Made by a program: the position numbers and the translations under genes. This document shows, piece by piece, positions 35,378 to 44,940 of a stretch of DNA of 64,000 nucleotides (the stretch's first letter is position 1; the number at the start of each line of letters is the position of its first letter). The stretch comes from JAKAGZ01 sp963783855 (GTDB lineage Bacteria > Bacteroidota > Ignavibacteria > Ignavibacteriales > Ignavibacteriaceae). The stretch covers positions 186,001-250,000 of the forward strand of contig CAWAPE010000014.1 of the NCBI GenBank assembly GCA_963783855.1, in the 5' to 3' direction. The notes under the pieces were generated by a model that worked only from the letters and a program-made list of their open reading frames with translations, was not told where the DNA came from and ran no database searches.

Positions 35378-35629
35378 TTAACTCTTCGGTTTTGCTTCGC
35401 TAACTATAATGTTACGGCCCTTTAGATCTGTTCCATTAAGAGCTTCAATAGCTGCACTTGCTTCAGATTCGTTTTCCATTTCTACGAATCCAAATCCCCT
35501 TGATCTACCGGTCTGACGATCAGTGATCACCTTAGCAGAAACGACCGTTCCGTGTGGTTCAAAAGCTGCCTGCAGGGCCTGGTCGTCTACTGCCCACGGG
35601 AGACTTCCCACAAAAAGTTTAGTACTCAC
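35378..35629 (-). CDS. RRM-type RNA-binding protein
   Basis: The 83-residue protein is a single RNA recognition motif. RNP2 reads KLFVGSLPW and RNP1 reads RGFGFVEM, with the aromatic residues that stack on RNA bases. A short basic tail ends in KPKS. Such small proteins occur in cyanobacteria, Bacteroidota and relatives and are often cold-induced RNA chaperones. It is a single-gene transcript, bounded by terminators on both sides. Confidence 0.94.
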   Translation of the reverse strand: MSTKLFVGSLPWAVDDQALQAAFEPHGTVVSAKVITDRQTGRSRGFGFVEMENESEASAAIEALNGTDLKGRNIIVSEAKPKS

Positions 35630-35653
35630 TAACTTACCTCTAAAAAAATAATG

Positions 35654-35680
35654 AATAAAACACCGGTTTATTAAACCGGT
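35654..35680 (-). terminator. Rho-independent terminator of radA
   Basis: On the minus strand ACCGGTTT pairs with AAACCGGT across a three-base loop, followed by GTTTTATT. It lies between the radA stop (35742) and the RRM start, so it separates the two transcripts. Confidence 0.75.
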
Positions 35681-35741
35681 TAAACAAAATAATATTTAAA
35701 ATTTCTAAAACAAAATGAATTTCCTTAAAAACGAAGTATTT

Positions 35742-37094
35742 TTAAGGTTTTAGGGATTTGTTGATTCCCTCCATTAATGTTTCAACTCCTATAATTTTTA
35801 TAGAAGTGCTGTTTTTTGCGTTTTTTTGGTTGTTTTTAGGAATTAATATTCTCTTAAATCCTAATTTCTCAGCTTCCTGTATCCTTTTTTCAATGTGCCC
35901 TACACTGCGAATTTCGCCCCCCAAACCAACTTCACCGACTACAACCGTCTGGTTATCAACTACTTTGTCCAGCAGGCTTGAGACAATGCTGCAGCATACC
36001 GCGAGGTCAACTGCAGGTTCAGAAATTCTTACTCCTCCCGCAACATTTAAAAACACATTATTTGCCGAGAGCCTGTAGTTACCTCTTTTTTCAAGTACGG
36101 CCAGTAAAATTGAAAGTCGCCTTTGGTCAAAGCCGGTTGTGACTCTTTGCGGATAACCAAAATTAGTTGGAGTAACGAGTGCCTGAACTTCAAGCAGCAG
36201 CGGTCGGGTTCCCTCAATACTTGCTGTTACAACAGAGCCAGGAGTCTCCCTGTCTCGTTCACTTAAAAAGAGTTCACTAGGGTTCTTTACTTCGGTAAGG
36301 CCTTCCTCGTGCATTTCAAAAATACCTATTTCGTTTGTGCTGCCGAACCTGTTTTTCTGTGCACGTAGAATTCTGAAAGTGTGATTTGATTCTCCCTCAA
36401 ACTGAATGACAGTATCAACAATATGCTCCAGAATTTTTGGTCCGGCTATCATTCCTTCTTTTGTGACGTGCCCAACTACAATTACACAAAAATGATTTTT
36501 CTTTGCTTCATCCATTAAAAAGGAAGTACATTCTCTTATTTGTGTTACAGTACCAGGGGAGTTTTCCAGTTCGTTTCTGTAAACAGTTTGAATAGAGTCT
36601 ATTATTACAACAGAAGGTGAAAGCGATTTTATTGCCGATAATATCGGGCCCATATTGGTTTCCGCAAGTACGAAGAAATTTTCAGATTGCAGTTTGAGTC
36701 TTTGTGAGCGGATTTTAATCTGCTTTTCTGATTCTTCACCCGTTACATATAGTACTTTTTCTTTTATCTTTGATGCCGACTGCATTACTAAAGTCGATTT
36801 ACCAATACCGGGATCTCCGCCCAAAAGTATAACTGAACCGGGCATCAGTCCGCCGCCCAGCACGCGGTCAAATTCATTTATTCCTGTTTTAATCCTGTCA
36901 TCTTCGGTTGCAGATATTTCCGTAATTTTTTTGAGTCGCACTTCTCCTTTAAAGCTTGCTGGTTTTCTTTTATTGGTTTCAATTATTTCTTCAGTAAATG
37001 AATTCCAGCTATCGCATTCCGGGCATTTGCCCAACCATTTCGGAGATTCATAACCGCAATTGGAGCAGATATATTTAATTTTGGTTTTTGACAT
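35742..37094 (-). CDS. radA: DNA repair protein RadA
   Basis: RadA promotes branch migration in recombination. The N-terminal zinc finger has C-x2-C and C-x2-C (ICSNCGY, KCPECDSW). The RecA-like core has Walker A GGDPGIGKST and the RadA motif KNRFGSTNE. A Lon-type domain follows. I start at the ATG at 37094 (MSKTKIKY), which places the zinc finger at the N-terminus as usual; ten extra upstream codons have no family match. The gene lies downstream of alaS with a palindromic repeat between them. Confidence 0.95.
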   Translation of the reverse strand: MSKTKIKYICSNCGYESPKWLGKCPECDSWNSFTEEIIETNKRKPASFKGEVRLKKITEISATEDDRIKTGINEFDRVLGGGLMPGSVILLGGDPGIGKSTLVMQSASKIKEKVLYVTGEESEKQIKIRSQRLKLQSENFFVLAETNMGPILSAIKSLSPSVVIIDSIQTVYRNELENSPGTVTQIRECTSFLMDEAKKNHFCVIVVGHVTKEGMIAGPKILEHIVDTVIQFEGESNHTFRILRAQKNRFGSTNEIGIFEMHEEGLTEVKNPSELFLSERDRETPGSVVTASIEGTRPLLLEVQALVTPTNFGYPQRVTTGFDQRRLSILLAVLEKRGNYRLSANNVFLNVAGGVRISEPAVDLAVCCSIVSSLLDKVVDNQTVVVGEVGLGGEIRSVGHIEKRIQEAEKLGFKRILIPKNNQKNAKNSTSIKIIGVETLMEGINKSLKP

Positions 37095-37110
37095 AAGAGT
37101 GAATATTAAA

Positions 37111-37195
37111 ACCTTGAAGGTCACTAGCTTCAGACCTTCAAGGTTGCTTTTGTTTCTAGCAACCTTCGAGGTCTAAAAAGCGACCTAGAAGGTTA
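37111..37195. repeat. Four-unit palindromic extragenic repeat, copy 1
   Basis: Four near-palindromes related to (G)ACCTTCRAGGT(T) lie at about 37111, 37133, 37160 and 37183, spaced 22, 27 and 23 bases. The element fills the gap between the alaS stop and the radA start. The same arrangement, with matching spacing, occurs at 51981-52062. This is a dispersed REP-like element; a terminator or RNA-fold role is possible. Confidence 0.8.
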
Positions 37196-37204
37196 AATGC
37201 ATTT

Positions 37205-39976
37205 TTACAAAAACTTTCCAACTATATTTTCGACTTCTTTCAAAGCAGAAGGTATATTATTGATTTCTTTACCGCCAGCAGTAGCGAGATGCGGTCTTCC
37301 ACCACCGCCGCCGCCCACAAGCTTTGCCAGATCGCCAACAATTTTTCCGGCTGAAAGTTTTTTCTCTTTTATAAGATTATCCGTAACAACGCAGACAATT
37401 CCAACTTTTCCTTCAATATCTGCAAACAAGACTCCCACTCCGTTCTTTATCTTGTTTCGCATTTCATCCCCGAAGGATTTCAGCTCGTCCATTTTGTCTG
37501 CATCTACTTTAGCTTTATAAACATTTATTCCATTTACATCGCTGGAACTTTTGATTACTGAATCGATCTGTCCCAGTTTGTCCTGAAGTTTTAATCCTGA
37601 AATTTCTTTCTCAATTTTTTTCTTTTCCTCGGCAAGTTGGGCATATTTTTCTTCATGCTGTTTTATTAAATCAAGCTGTTGCTGAATGTAGGCTTCCACT
37701 CCGCTACCTGTTACGGCTTCGATTCTTCTAACTCCGCTGGCAATGGATGATTCGCTTATAATCTTGAAAAGGCCAATTTCAGAAGAATTTTTAACGTGGG
37801 TACCACCGCAGAATTCCATGCTGAAATCTCCAAACTGAACAACATTTACTTTATCACCGTACTTATCTCCAAAAAACATCAGCGCACCCATTTTTTTTGC
37901 TTTATCAAAAGGAATATTTCTGTGGTGCTGAAGCTGAATATTTCTTCTTAGCTCTTCATTTACCATCGATTCAATATCTTTTAACTCAGCTTCCGATAAT
38001 TTTGAAAAGTGAGTAAAGTCAAAACGTAATCTGTCCGGACCAACATAAGAACCGGCCTGGTGAACATGAGTTCCCAGAATTTTTCTCAAAGCAGCGTGCA
38101 GGAAATGTGTTGCACTGTGGTTACGCATAATATCCCAGCGTCTAGTTTCGTCAACGTGAGCAATAACCTCTGTGCCGGGAATTACAGGGCTGTCCTGCTG
38201 GTTTTCTACAACGTGGATTGTTTTATTTTCTACTTTCGTTACATCAACTACTTTGAGTTTTATTTTACCGGTATCAATCTCACCGAGATCATCTATTTGT
38301 CCACCAGCCTCAACGTAAAATGGAGTTTTATCGAGAAGAAGAAAATCGTTTCCACTTTCTTTTTTATGGCCGATAATTTTAGAATTTGATTTTAGTTCGT
38401 CATAGCCCGTAAATTCAGGATTTTTCACTTCCGTTAATTCAAATCCACTCAAATCATTAATTGAAACGTTTACGGAAGCAAATTTATCTTTGGAAGCTTC
38501 TCTGCCTTTTTGTTTCTGTTCTTGCATTAATTTATTAAAACCGGCTTCATCGATTGAGAACCCGTATTCATTTGCCATCACATTAGTAAGATCAACTGGG
38601 AATCCGTAAGTATCATATAATCTAAAAACATTATCTCCAGATATTTGAGGCTCAAAACCTAAAAGTTCATTTCTGAGGCCAATAGACCATTCAGATAATT
38701 TAAATTTTTCTATTGGGGCTTGTACATCTTTTTTAGAATAAGAAGGGCTTTTTTCAATGCTTATTATATAATCGCTTTTTTGATCATTTTGCGTTTTTAT
38801 AACTGTCACAATGTAATTTGGTTTATATTTATTTTCTAAAAACCTCATTAATGTTGTGCCTATAATATCAATAAATAAATCTATCCCGCGATCTAGCGTA
38901 GCATTAAAACTTTCCTCTTCAGCTTTTACTACTTTTTTAATGTGTTCTTTCTTTTCTTTTATCTCAGGGAAAACATTTCCCATATCCTTCACGACTACAT
39001 CAACCAATTCATAAAGGAAAGGTTTTTTCAGTTCAAGTTTTCTTCCGTAGCGTGCGGCTCTTCTTAAAATTCTGCGCAGAACATAACCACGTCCGTCGTT
39101 TCCAGGAACAGCTCCATCAGCAATAGCAAAAGTAAGCGTGCGTATATGATCCGCAATTACGCGCATCGGAATTTTGTTTTCTTCAACATCATATTTAACG
39201 CCTGACATTTTTGAGACTTTTTCAATTAAAGGAGTGAAAACATCAGTGTCATAATTTGAACTTTTCTTCTGAAGTACAGCACACATCCTTTCAAAACCCA
39301 TTCCTGTATCTACGTGTTTTGATGGAAGATCGTGAAGGTTGCCTTTATCATCGCGGTTATACTGAATAAAAACGAGGTTCCATAATTCAATACATTCCGG
39401 TTTTCCTGCATTTACCCACTTCGGGTTTTCAAAATCATCACTTAAATTTATATGAATTTCCGAGCAGGGTCCGCAGGGACCTGTTTCACCCATTTCCCAG
39501 AAATTATCTTTTTCGTCAAACTTTAAAATGTGCGCAGGATTTATATCCGTTTCATTTTTCCAGATTTCAAGAGCTTCATCATCAGTTCGGTAAACCGTTG
39601 CGTAAAGCCTTTCCTTCGGAAGTTTCCATACTTCTGTAAGTAATTCCCAACCCCATTTTATTGCTTCTTTTTTATAATAATCCCCAAAAGACCAGTTGCC
39701 GAGCATTTCGAAAAAAGTGTGATGATATGTGTCATGTCCAACTTCTTCAAGATCATTATGCTTGCCGCTAACACGAATACACTTCTGAGTATCTGCCGCT
39801 CTGTTATATTCTCGTTTTCCGTTGCCCAAAAAAACATCTTTAAACTGGTTCATTCCTGCATTAGTGAATAGCAAAGTGGGATCATCAAATGGAACTACGG
39901 GAGAACTTGGCACTATCCTGTGATCTTTATTTTTGAAAAACTCTAAAAATTGTTGTCTAATCTCTCCTGAAGTCAT
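37205..39976 (-). CDS. alaS: Alanyl-tRNA synthetase
   Basis: AlaS charges tRNA-Ala. The start at 39976 (MTSGEIRQQFLEFF) follows AAAAGGAA; nine extra upstream codons carry no homology. Class II motifs are visible (FTNAGMNQFKD, RAADTQKCIR, GRGYVLRRILRRAARYGR). The editing domain has HSATHFLHAALR and FCGGTH. The C-terminal DHHA1-like domain has GGGGGGRPHLATAGGK. At about residues 367-443 there is an insertion of some 60-65 residues just before RLYDTYGFP, a place where E. coli AlaS has a short linker. Confidence 0.96.
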   Translation of the reverse strand: MTSGEIRQQFLEFFKNKDHRIVPSSPVVPFDDPTLLFTNAGMNQFKDVFLGNGKREYNRAADTQKCIRVSGKHNDLEEVGHDTYHHTFFEMLGNWSFGDYYKKEAIKWGWELLTEVWKLPKERLYATVYRTDDEALEIWKNETDINPAHILKFDEKDNFWEMGETGPCGPCSEIHINLSDDFENPKWVNAGKPECIELWNLVFIQYNRDDKGNLHDLPSKHVDTGMGFERMCAVLQKKSSNYDTDVFTPLIEKVSKMSGVKYDVEENKIPMRVIADHIRTLTFAIADGAVPGNDGRGYVLRRILRRAARYGRKLELKKPFLYELVDVVVKDMGNVFPEIKEKKEHIKKVVKAEEESFNATLDRGIDLFIDIIGTTLMRFLENKYKPNYIVTVIKTQNDQKSDYIISIEKSPSYSKKDVQAPIEKFKLSEWSIGLRNELLGFEPQISGDNVFRLYDTYGFPVDLTNVMANEYGFSIDEAGFNKLMQEQKQKGREASKDKFASVNVSINDLSGFELTEVKNPEFTGYDELKSNSKIIGHKKESGNDFLLLDKTPFYVEAGGQIDDLGEIDTGKIKLKVVDVTKVENKTIHVVENQQDSPVIPGTEVIAHVDETRRWDIMRNHSATHFLHAALRKILGTHVHQAGSYVGPDRLRFDFTHFSKLSEAELKDIESMVNEELRRNIQLQHHRNIPFDKAKKMGALMFFGDKYGDKVNVVQFGDFSMEFCGGTHVKNSSEIGLFKIISESSIASGVRRIEAVTGSGVEAYIQQQLDLIKQHEEKYAQLAEEKKKIEKEISGLKLQDKLGQIDSVIKSSSDVNGINVYKAKVDADKMDELKSFGDEMRNKIKNGVGVLFADIEGKVGIVCVVTDNLIKEKKLSAGKIVGDLAKLVGGGGGGRPHLATAGGKEINNIPSALKEVENIVGKFL

Positions 39977-40158
39977 ATTCCTTTTCCGATTAAAATGGAT
40001 CAATAAAGATAATAAAATCAGAGGTCAGCATAAATAGTCGAATATTTGTACACCATACACCAATCGGTGGAAATGATAAAATCTATTGTTTCAAATTGAT
40101 CTGTAAATTTGTTAAATTTCATAAGTTAAGAAATTAATAACAAAATGAGCGGCACACA

Positions 40159-40737
40159 TTGTCTCAAAATGCTAATTTATCTGATATAGAAATTATGAAA
40201 AGGGTTTCTTCGTATGATTCGAAGGCCCTGGAAATTCTGTATAACAGATATTCCCCACTCCTTTATACCCTGATTAAAAAAACCGTAAAAGAAAAGGAAC
40301 TGGCCGAGGAAATTCTTACAGAGGTTTTTGTAATTGTCTGGCGTAAGATTCAATTATTTGATGTGTACAAAGGAAATGTTTATACCTGGTTGGTAACACT
40401 TGCCAGGAATAAAGTTGTGGATACCTTGCGAAGGTCGCGCGGGAGTAATTTACCGGAATATAATGATGAATATGAAGATGAATTTATAATTCCTAAACTT
40501 TCAAAAAACATTGATCCCCTTGATGTTAAAACAGCACTAAGTATTAAAGATAGTTTTGAGGTAGCACTGAACAGACTGACAGATGCACAAAAGTATGTTC
40601 TTTACCTTGCATTCTATGAAGGATTTACACAACGTGAAATTGCTGAAAAACTAAATATTCCTTATTCGACTGTGAAATCAAAAATAAAAATTGCTTCAAC
40701 AAATCTGAAAGAATTTTTATTAAAGGGAGATTCATAG
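40159..40737 (+). CDS. ECF-type RNA polymerase sigma factor
   Basis: Sigma region 2 is visible (ALEILYNRYSPLLYTLI, then VFVIVWRKI) and region 4 is at the end (GFTQREIAEKLNIPYSTVKS). The 192-residue length and absence of region 3 define an ECF factor. The start is a TTG without a strong ribosome site; an in-frame ATG twelve codons later is an alternative. The stop overlaps the GTG start of the anti-sigma gene by one base, so the two are translationally coupled. No target promoter was identified. Confidence 0.92.
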   Translation: MSQNANLSDIEIMKRVSSYDSKALEILYNRYSPLLYTLIKKTVKEKELAEEILTEVFVIVWRKIQLFDVYKGNVYTWLVTLARNKVVDTLRRSRGSNLPEYNDEYEDEFIIPKLSKNIDPLDVKTALSIKDSFEVALNRLTDAQKYVLYLAFYEGFTQREIAEKLNIPYSTVKSKIKIASTNLKEFLLKGDS

Positions 40738-41855
40738 TGATTGATAATAATGAATATATTGAACTCCTTTATGCATATTCCTTTGGCTGTCTTGATGCTG
40801 AAGATCTTACAAAATTAAAATCTTATCTTGATTCTGAGGGGAGTTTTCCCTGGCAGGAATTGGGAGAGTATCAGAATTTATCTTCATTACTTCCCTCAAT
40901 TTTAGCAATTGAAACCCCGGCTCCGGAAGTAAAAGATACTGTCGCCAGAAAGCTTTACCGGATTCGTGATGAAATAAAAGCAAAAAGAGCGAAACTAAAT
41001 AAGAATAAAAACACACCACAGGTAATTCCTGATGTAGTTGAAGAAAAAAGAGAAGCTTCAGAAGAACAAAAGACACCGAAAGAATCAGTGGCAGAAGATT
41101 TTGAACCTGTAGTGCCAATCAGAAGAACAGCTGAGATGTTTAGTACCCCGGTCGAGGACCCTGCAAAAGAATTTTCCGGGGAAGAAGAAAAAGAACCGCA
41201 TAAAACAGCAGAGAATGAAATTGATACTCTTTCTGATATTGAAGTTGATCTAACTGAGAGTATTGAAAAGCCGAAGGAAAAACTAAGTTATTTAGAAAAG
41301 AAATATTCAAAAGAAGTTGATAAGAATAAGAAAGAAAGTGGAAATTCTAAATTTCTGATCATTCTATTTATGCTAATAGTCATAATAGGTGTTGTTATCG
41401 TGTACCTAAAGATTAGTAGTAACATAGCAGAAAATGAAACAAAAATTAATTCCTTGAATAATCAAATTACTAATCTGTCTGATGAGGCTAGTCAAAACAG
41501 ACAACTTCAATTAATCCTGACATCAAAGGATTTAAAAACATTAAATCTTGAAGCAGTTAAAGCTCCCCCAAATACATATGGTAAGTTATTTGTAAGCCCG
41601 GATAACAGTAAGGGCGTTATACAGGTTTCAAATATTCAGGAACTTTCCTATGATAACGTTTACCAGTTATGGATAGAAATTAATAGGCAATATTATTCAC
41701 TCGCAATATTCAAATCAGCAGGCGATTTATCTTACATTGCATTCGATCTTCCGAGTATTACTGATTTAAGAAAAGTGGGTTTTATACTTACCAAGGAACC
41801 TAAAGGCGGTTCCGAAGTGCCTACTGGTAATGTTGTATTGAAAGGTACATTTTAG
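40737..41855 (+). CDS. RskA-like membrane anti-sigma factor
   Basis: The N-terminal 70 residues (ELLYAYSFGCLDAEDLTKL) form the cytosolic sigma-binding domain, without a zinc His-Cys motif. A long Lys/Glu-rich linker follows (about residues 80-200), then one membrane helix (ILFMLIVIIGVVIVYL) and an outer RskA C-terminal domain with YQLWIEI and GFILTKEPKGGS. It should hold the ECF sigma factor inactive until an envelope signal triggers release. The start is a GTG overlapping the sigma stop. Confidence 0.88.
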   Translation: MIDNNEYIELLYAYSFGCLDAEDLTKLKSYLDSEGSFPWQELGEYQNLSSLLPSILAIETPAPEVKDTVARKLYRIRDEIKAKRAKLNKNKNTPQVIPDVVEEKREASEEQKTPKESVAEDFEPVVPIRRTAEMFSTPVEDPAKEFSGEEEKEPHKTAENEIDTLSDIEVDLTESIEKPKEKLSYLEKKYSKEVDKNKKESGNSKFLIILFMLIVIIGVVIVYLKISSNIAENETKINSLNNQITNLSDEASQNRQLQLILTSKDLKTLNLEAVKAPPNTYGKLFVSPDNSKGVIQVSNIQELSYDNVYQLWIEINRQYYSLAIFKSAGDLSYIAFDLPSITDLRKVGFILTKEPKGGSEVPTGNVVLKGTF

Positions 41856-42367
41856 CTATGCCCTTTTTCTTCCCACCAGACAAGAAATAAAATTCCTATT
41901 GTAATTATTATAACGGGCCAATAATTTCCTGCTACCCCGAAGACCGAACCCCAAAAGGAAACAAAACTAATATTTCCAATAATAATAGTAAAAATTATTC
42001 CGAGTAAAAGAAAAATACCCGAAAGAACAATGGTCTTTTTTCTTTTAATATCATCATAGTAAACCATTAAGAAGGCAATTCCTACCATTAGTAAAGATGT
42101 GGGCAGATAAAGTTGTGAATTCCAGAAAATTAAAAAATTATTAACTATGTAAAGTAATATTCCTATAAGGAAAATAACCGTGCCCAGGAAAAGGCTAAGA
42201 GGTTGATTCTGTCCGAATGAAACGTATGAAGAACTAACACCAAAAAACACGAAGGCATATCCAACGAGCTCGCTACCGGATAAAGAAATTATCCCGAAGA
42301 TTTTTAATATTAATGCAAGGGCTAAAAATATTAATAGGTAGGTTAAGATAGATTGGTAAATTTTCAC
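41852..42367 (-). CDS. Multi-pass membrane protein of unknown function
   Basis: I do not recognise a functional family. The 171 residues contain about five membrane helices, short loops, one charged loop (YYDDIKRKKT) and a final helix followed by WWEEKGHS. The pattern resembles LiaF- or DUF5668-type membrane segments. It converges on the anti-sigma gene with a 4-base overlap of stop codons and lies alone on its strand before arginase. Confidence 0.7.
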   Translation of the reverse strand: MKIYQSILTYLLIFLALALILKIFGIISLSGSELVGYAFVFFGVSSSYVSFGQNQPLSLFLGTVIFLIGILLYIVNNFLIFWNSQLYLPTSLLMVGIAFLMVYYDDIKRKKTIVLSGIFLLLGIIFTIIIGNISFVSFWGSVFGVAGNYWPVIIITIGILFLVWWEEKGHS

Positions 42368-42433
42368 TTGGTAATCTGGTTTAATTATCAGAAGATATAA
42401 GGATTAATTGTACTAAAGCAATTTAACACAATT

Positions 42434-43357
42434 TTATAAAATTCTCATTCCCATACTTGATGCAATTATGTCAACCGCAAAATCAGCACTTTTATTTTTA
42501 TCATCCAGAATCGGATTAACTTCAGTAATTTCAAGTGAAGACATACAACCACAATCCGCAATTGCTTCCATTAATAAATGTGCTTCCCTGTAACTAAGTC
42601 CGCCCGGTACTGGTGTACCAACTCCCGGCGCTACGGTAGGGTCAACGCTATCAAGGTCAAAACTAACATGAATGTGGTCCACTTTTTCTTTGAACTCTTT
42701 CAAAACGCGTGAGATAATTCTGTGGACCCCGAGTTTATCAACATCTGTCATTGTATATACAGGCAGATGTATTTTCTTTACCAGATCTCTTTCAAGTTTA
42801 TCTATACTTCTTATTCCTATTAACGCACAGTTTTCTGGGGCTAGTTTTGGTGAAAATCCATAAAGTTTAGTTAGTTTTTCATTTCCTAATCCAAGAGAAG
42901 CGGAAAGTGGCATACCGTGAATATTCCCGGAAGGGGATATTGTATCAGTGTTCATGTCAGAGTGAGCGTCAATCCAGATAACACCAAGTTTCTTTTTGTG
43001 TTTTTTGCAATAAGCAGAAATTCCGGCTATTGAACCAAGTGCCATTGAATGATCGCCGCCAACACATAGCGGAAACCTGTCCTGTTCAAGGGTTCTTTCA
43101 ACTTTCTTAGCCAGCGTTGTAGCTGTTTTAATTATTTGATTTACATATTTCAATTTCGGATTGGTAATTTTCTGACGTTCCATTATTTCTATGTGAACGT
43201 CTCCTGTGTCGATAACTTTATACCCAAGTTTTTCAAGCTTTTCAGTTAATCCGGCTATTCTTATAGCGGAAGGACCCATATCCACGCCCCTTCTGCCGGC
43301 GCCGAGGTCCATAGGAAATCCAATAATATTAATCGTTTTGGTCTGTGGCTTTTTCAT
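42434..43357 (-). CDS. rocF: Arginase
   Basis: It hydrolyses arginine to ornithine and urea. The manganese-binding motifs are all present: GGDHSMALG, DAHSDMNT and SFDLDSVDP. The segments GVDMGPSAIRIAGL and GVGTPVPGGLSYREAH separate true arginase from agmatinase. The length of 307 is typical. It is a single gene; no urease or ornithine aminotransferase gene is nearby. Confidence 0.93.
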   Translation of the reverse strand: MKKPQTKTINIIGFPMDLGAGRRGVDMGPSAIRIAGLTEKLEKLGYKVIDTGDVHIEIMERQKITNPKLKYVNQIIKTATTLAKKVERTLEQDRFPLCVGGDHSMALGSIAGISAYCKKHKKKLGVIWIDAHSDMNTDTISPSGNIHGMPLSASLGLGNEKLTKLYGFSPKLAPENCALIGIRSIDKLERDLVKKIHLPVYTMTDVDKLGVHRIISRVLKEFKEKVDHIHVSFDLDSVDPTVAPGVGTPVPGGLSYREAHLLMEAIADCGCMSSLEITEVNPILDDKNKSADFAVDIIASSMGMRIL

Positions 43358-43585
43358 AAAAGTATGTTGTAAGTGTAATTAAGAATTTTTTTGATATGAA
43401 GTGTCACAAGTTATAAAGATTCGTGCTAATATTCCATCCACTTATTTCTAAAAACCGGAGTTTTTGTTCGAATTTCTAAAAAAATGAAGGAATTTCTGTT
43501 CTAAAACTATTTAAGTTTATGTGTATATTTTGAATAGAAATTAGATATAATCCAAATCCAGAAAATTAGAATAACGGAAAATTAA

Positions 43586-44917
43586 ATGCATAATCAGCAG
43601 CCAATGATAAGTGTTGGCATTCTTACTGAAAAACAGGTACAATTTGAGCTGTATGGTGATTTTAGATGTTACGGAATGAAAAATACTTTCAGCGGAAGAT
43701 ACTCGGCTGAAATAACAGGTGATAAAATTATTTGCAGCCGTGAAAATGAGAAACTGGAAATTATAGGCGAGATAATTTTTGAACCCCAGGAAATGGGAAT
43801 GGAATCGTTTCTCATAAGGAATGTAAGTGTTGGTGATAAATTCCACTGGCAAAGGAAAGAAAATGAAAGATTTATTGGCCAGTTAAAGCTGCTGAAAAAC
43901 GAAGATAAAATTACAGTAATAAATATTCTTCCGATAGAAAATTATCTAACAAGTGTAATCTCTTCTGAGATGAGTGCAAAGAGCCCGGTTGATGCATTAA
44001 AAGCTCACGCAATTATTTCACGAAGCTGGCTTCTTTCACAGCTATCAAAAAAGGGAAAAGAAAAAACCGGTATCGGTTATGATTCTGATACCGAGCATAT
44101 TAAATGGTACGACATGGAAGAACATGATCTTTTTGATGTTTGTAACGATGATCATTGCCAGAGATATCACGGGATTACAAAAGTGTTTACCGGGGTTGCG
44201 AGTAAAGCAACAGAACAGACAGCGGGATTAGTTCTGATGAACGGAGATGAAATTTGTGATGCACGATATTCGAAATGCTGCGGTGGGATTTCTGAAAATT
44301 TTGAAAACGTTTGGGCACCGGTCAATTACCCATATTTAAAATCTGTAATCGATTATAAATATGAACCTGAAAATTTTAACCTGAACCTGGCTAAAGAAGA
44401 AAATGCCGAAAAGTGGGTACGGGGAAAGCCGCATTCATTTTGTAATACAACAGACAGAACTGTACTCTCTAAGATTCTTGTTGATTTCGATCAATCGACA
44501 AAAGATTTTTTCAGGTGGAAAGTAGAATACAGCCGCAAGAAAATTTCAGAAATTATTAAAGAAAAAAGTGGAATCGATTTCGGAGAAATTACAGATCTTA
44601 TTCCCCTGGAGCGTGGAGCTTCAGGCAGAATAATCAAATTAAAAATTGTTGGTACTCAAAAAACACTTATCGTAGGAAAGGAACTTGAAATCCGAAGATT
44701 TCTTTCACCATCACATTTATACAGCTCGGCATTTGTAGTTGAAAAAGTCGGACAAAAAGAAAGTTTGCCCGTAAGATTTATTCTGCATGGCGCAGGATGG
44801 GGGCACGGAGTTGGTTTATGCCAGATCGGGGCTGGAGTAATGGCATCGGATGGTTATTATTTTGATGAAATACTTCTGCATTATTTTACTGATGTTAAAC
44901 TAAAGAAAATTTACTGA
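43586..44917 (+). CDS. SpoIID/LytB domain protein
   Basis: The SpoIID signature is clear: INILPIENYLTSVISSEM, DALKAHAIISRSWLL, the HxQxYxG-like HCQRYHGI, AGLVLMNGDEICDARY, and the final HGAGWGHGVGLCQIGA. SpoIID proteins are lytic transglycosylases acting on peptidoglycan without stem peptides. No obvious signal peptide is seen at this ATG, which is odd for a wall enzyme. It starts a run of two glycosyltransferases and a DUF4922 protein, so it may belong to a glycan-processing module. Confidence 0.9.
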   Translation: MHNQQPMISVGILTEKQVQFELYGDFRCYGMKNTFSGRYSAEITGDKIICSRENEKLEIIGEIIFEPQEMGMESFLIRNVSVGDKFHWQRKENERFIGQLKLLKNEDKITVINILPIENYLTSVISSEMSAKSPVDALKAHAIISRSWLLSQLSKKGKEKTGIGYDSDTEHIKWYDMEEHDLFDVCNDDHCQRYHGITKVFTGVASKATEQTAGLVLMNGDEICDARYSKCCGGISENFENVWAPVNYPYLKSVIDYKYEPENFNLNLAKEENAEKWVRGKPHSFCNTTDRTVLSKILVDFDQSTKDFFRWKVEYSRKKISEIIKEKSGIDFGEITDLIPLERGASGRIIKLKIVGTQKTLIVGKELEIRRFLSPSHLYSSAFVVEKVGQKESLPVRFILHGAGWGHGVGLCQIGAGVMASDGYYFDEILLHYFTDVKLKKIY

Positions 44918-44940
44918 TCATAATTTTTTAAAAATAATTT

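Noticed and set aside
36655..37053. 132-codon frame antisense to radA
   Set aside because: It covers the antisense of the RadA Walker and zinc-finger regions and has no family features.
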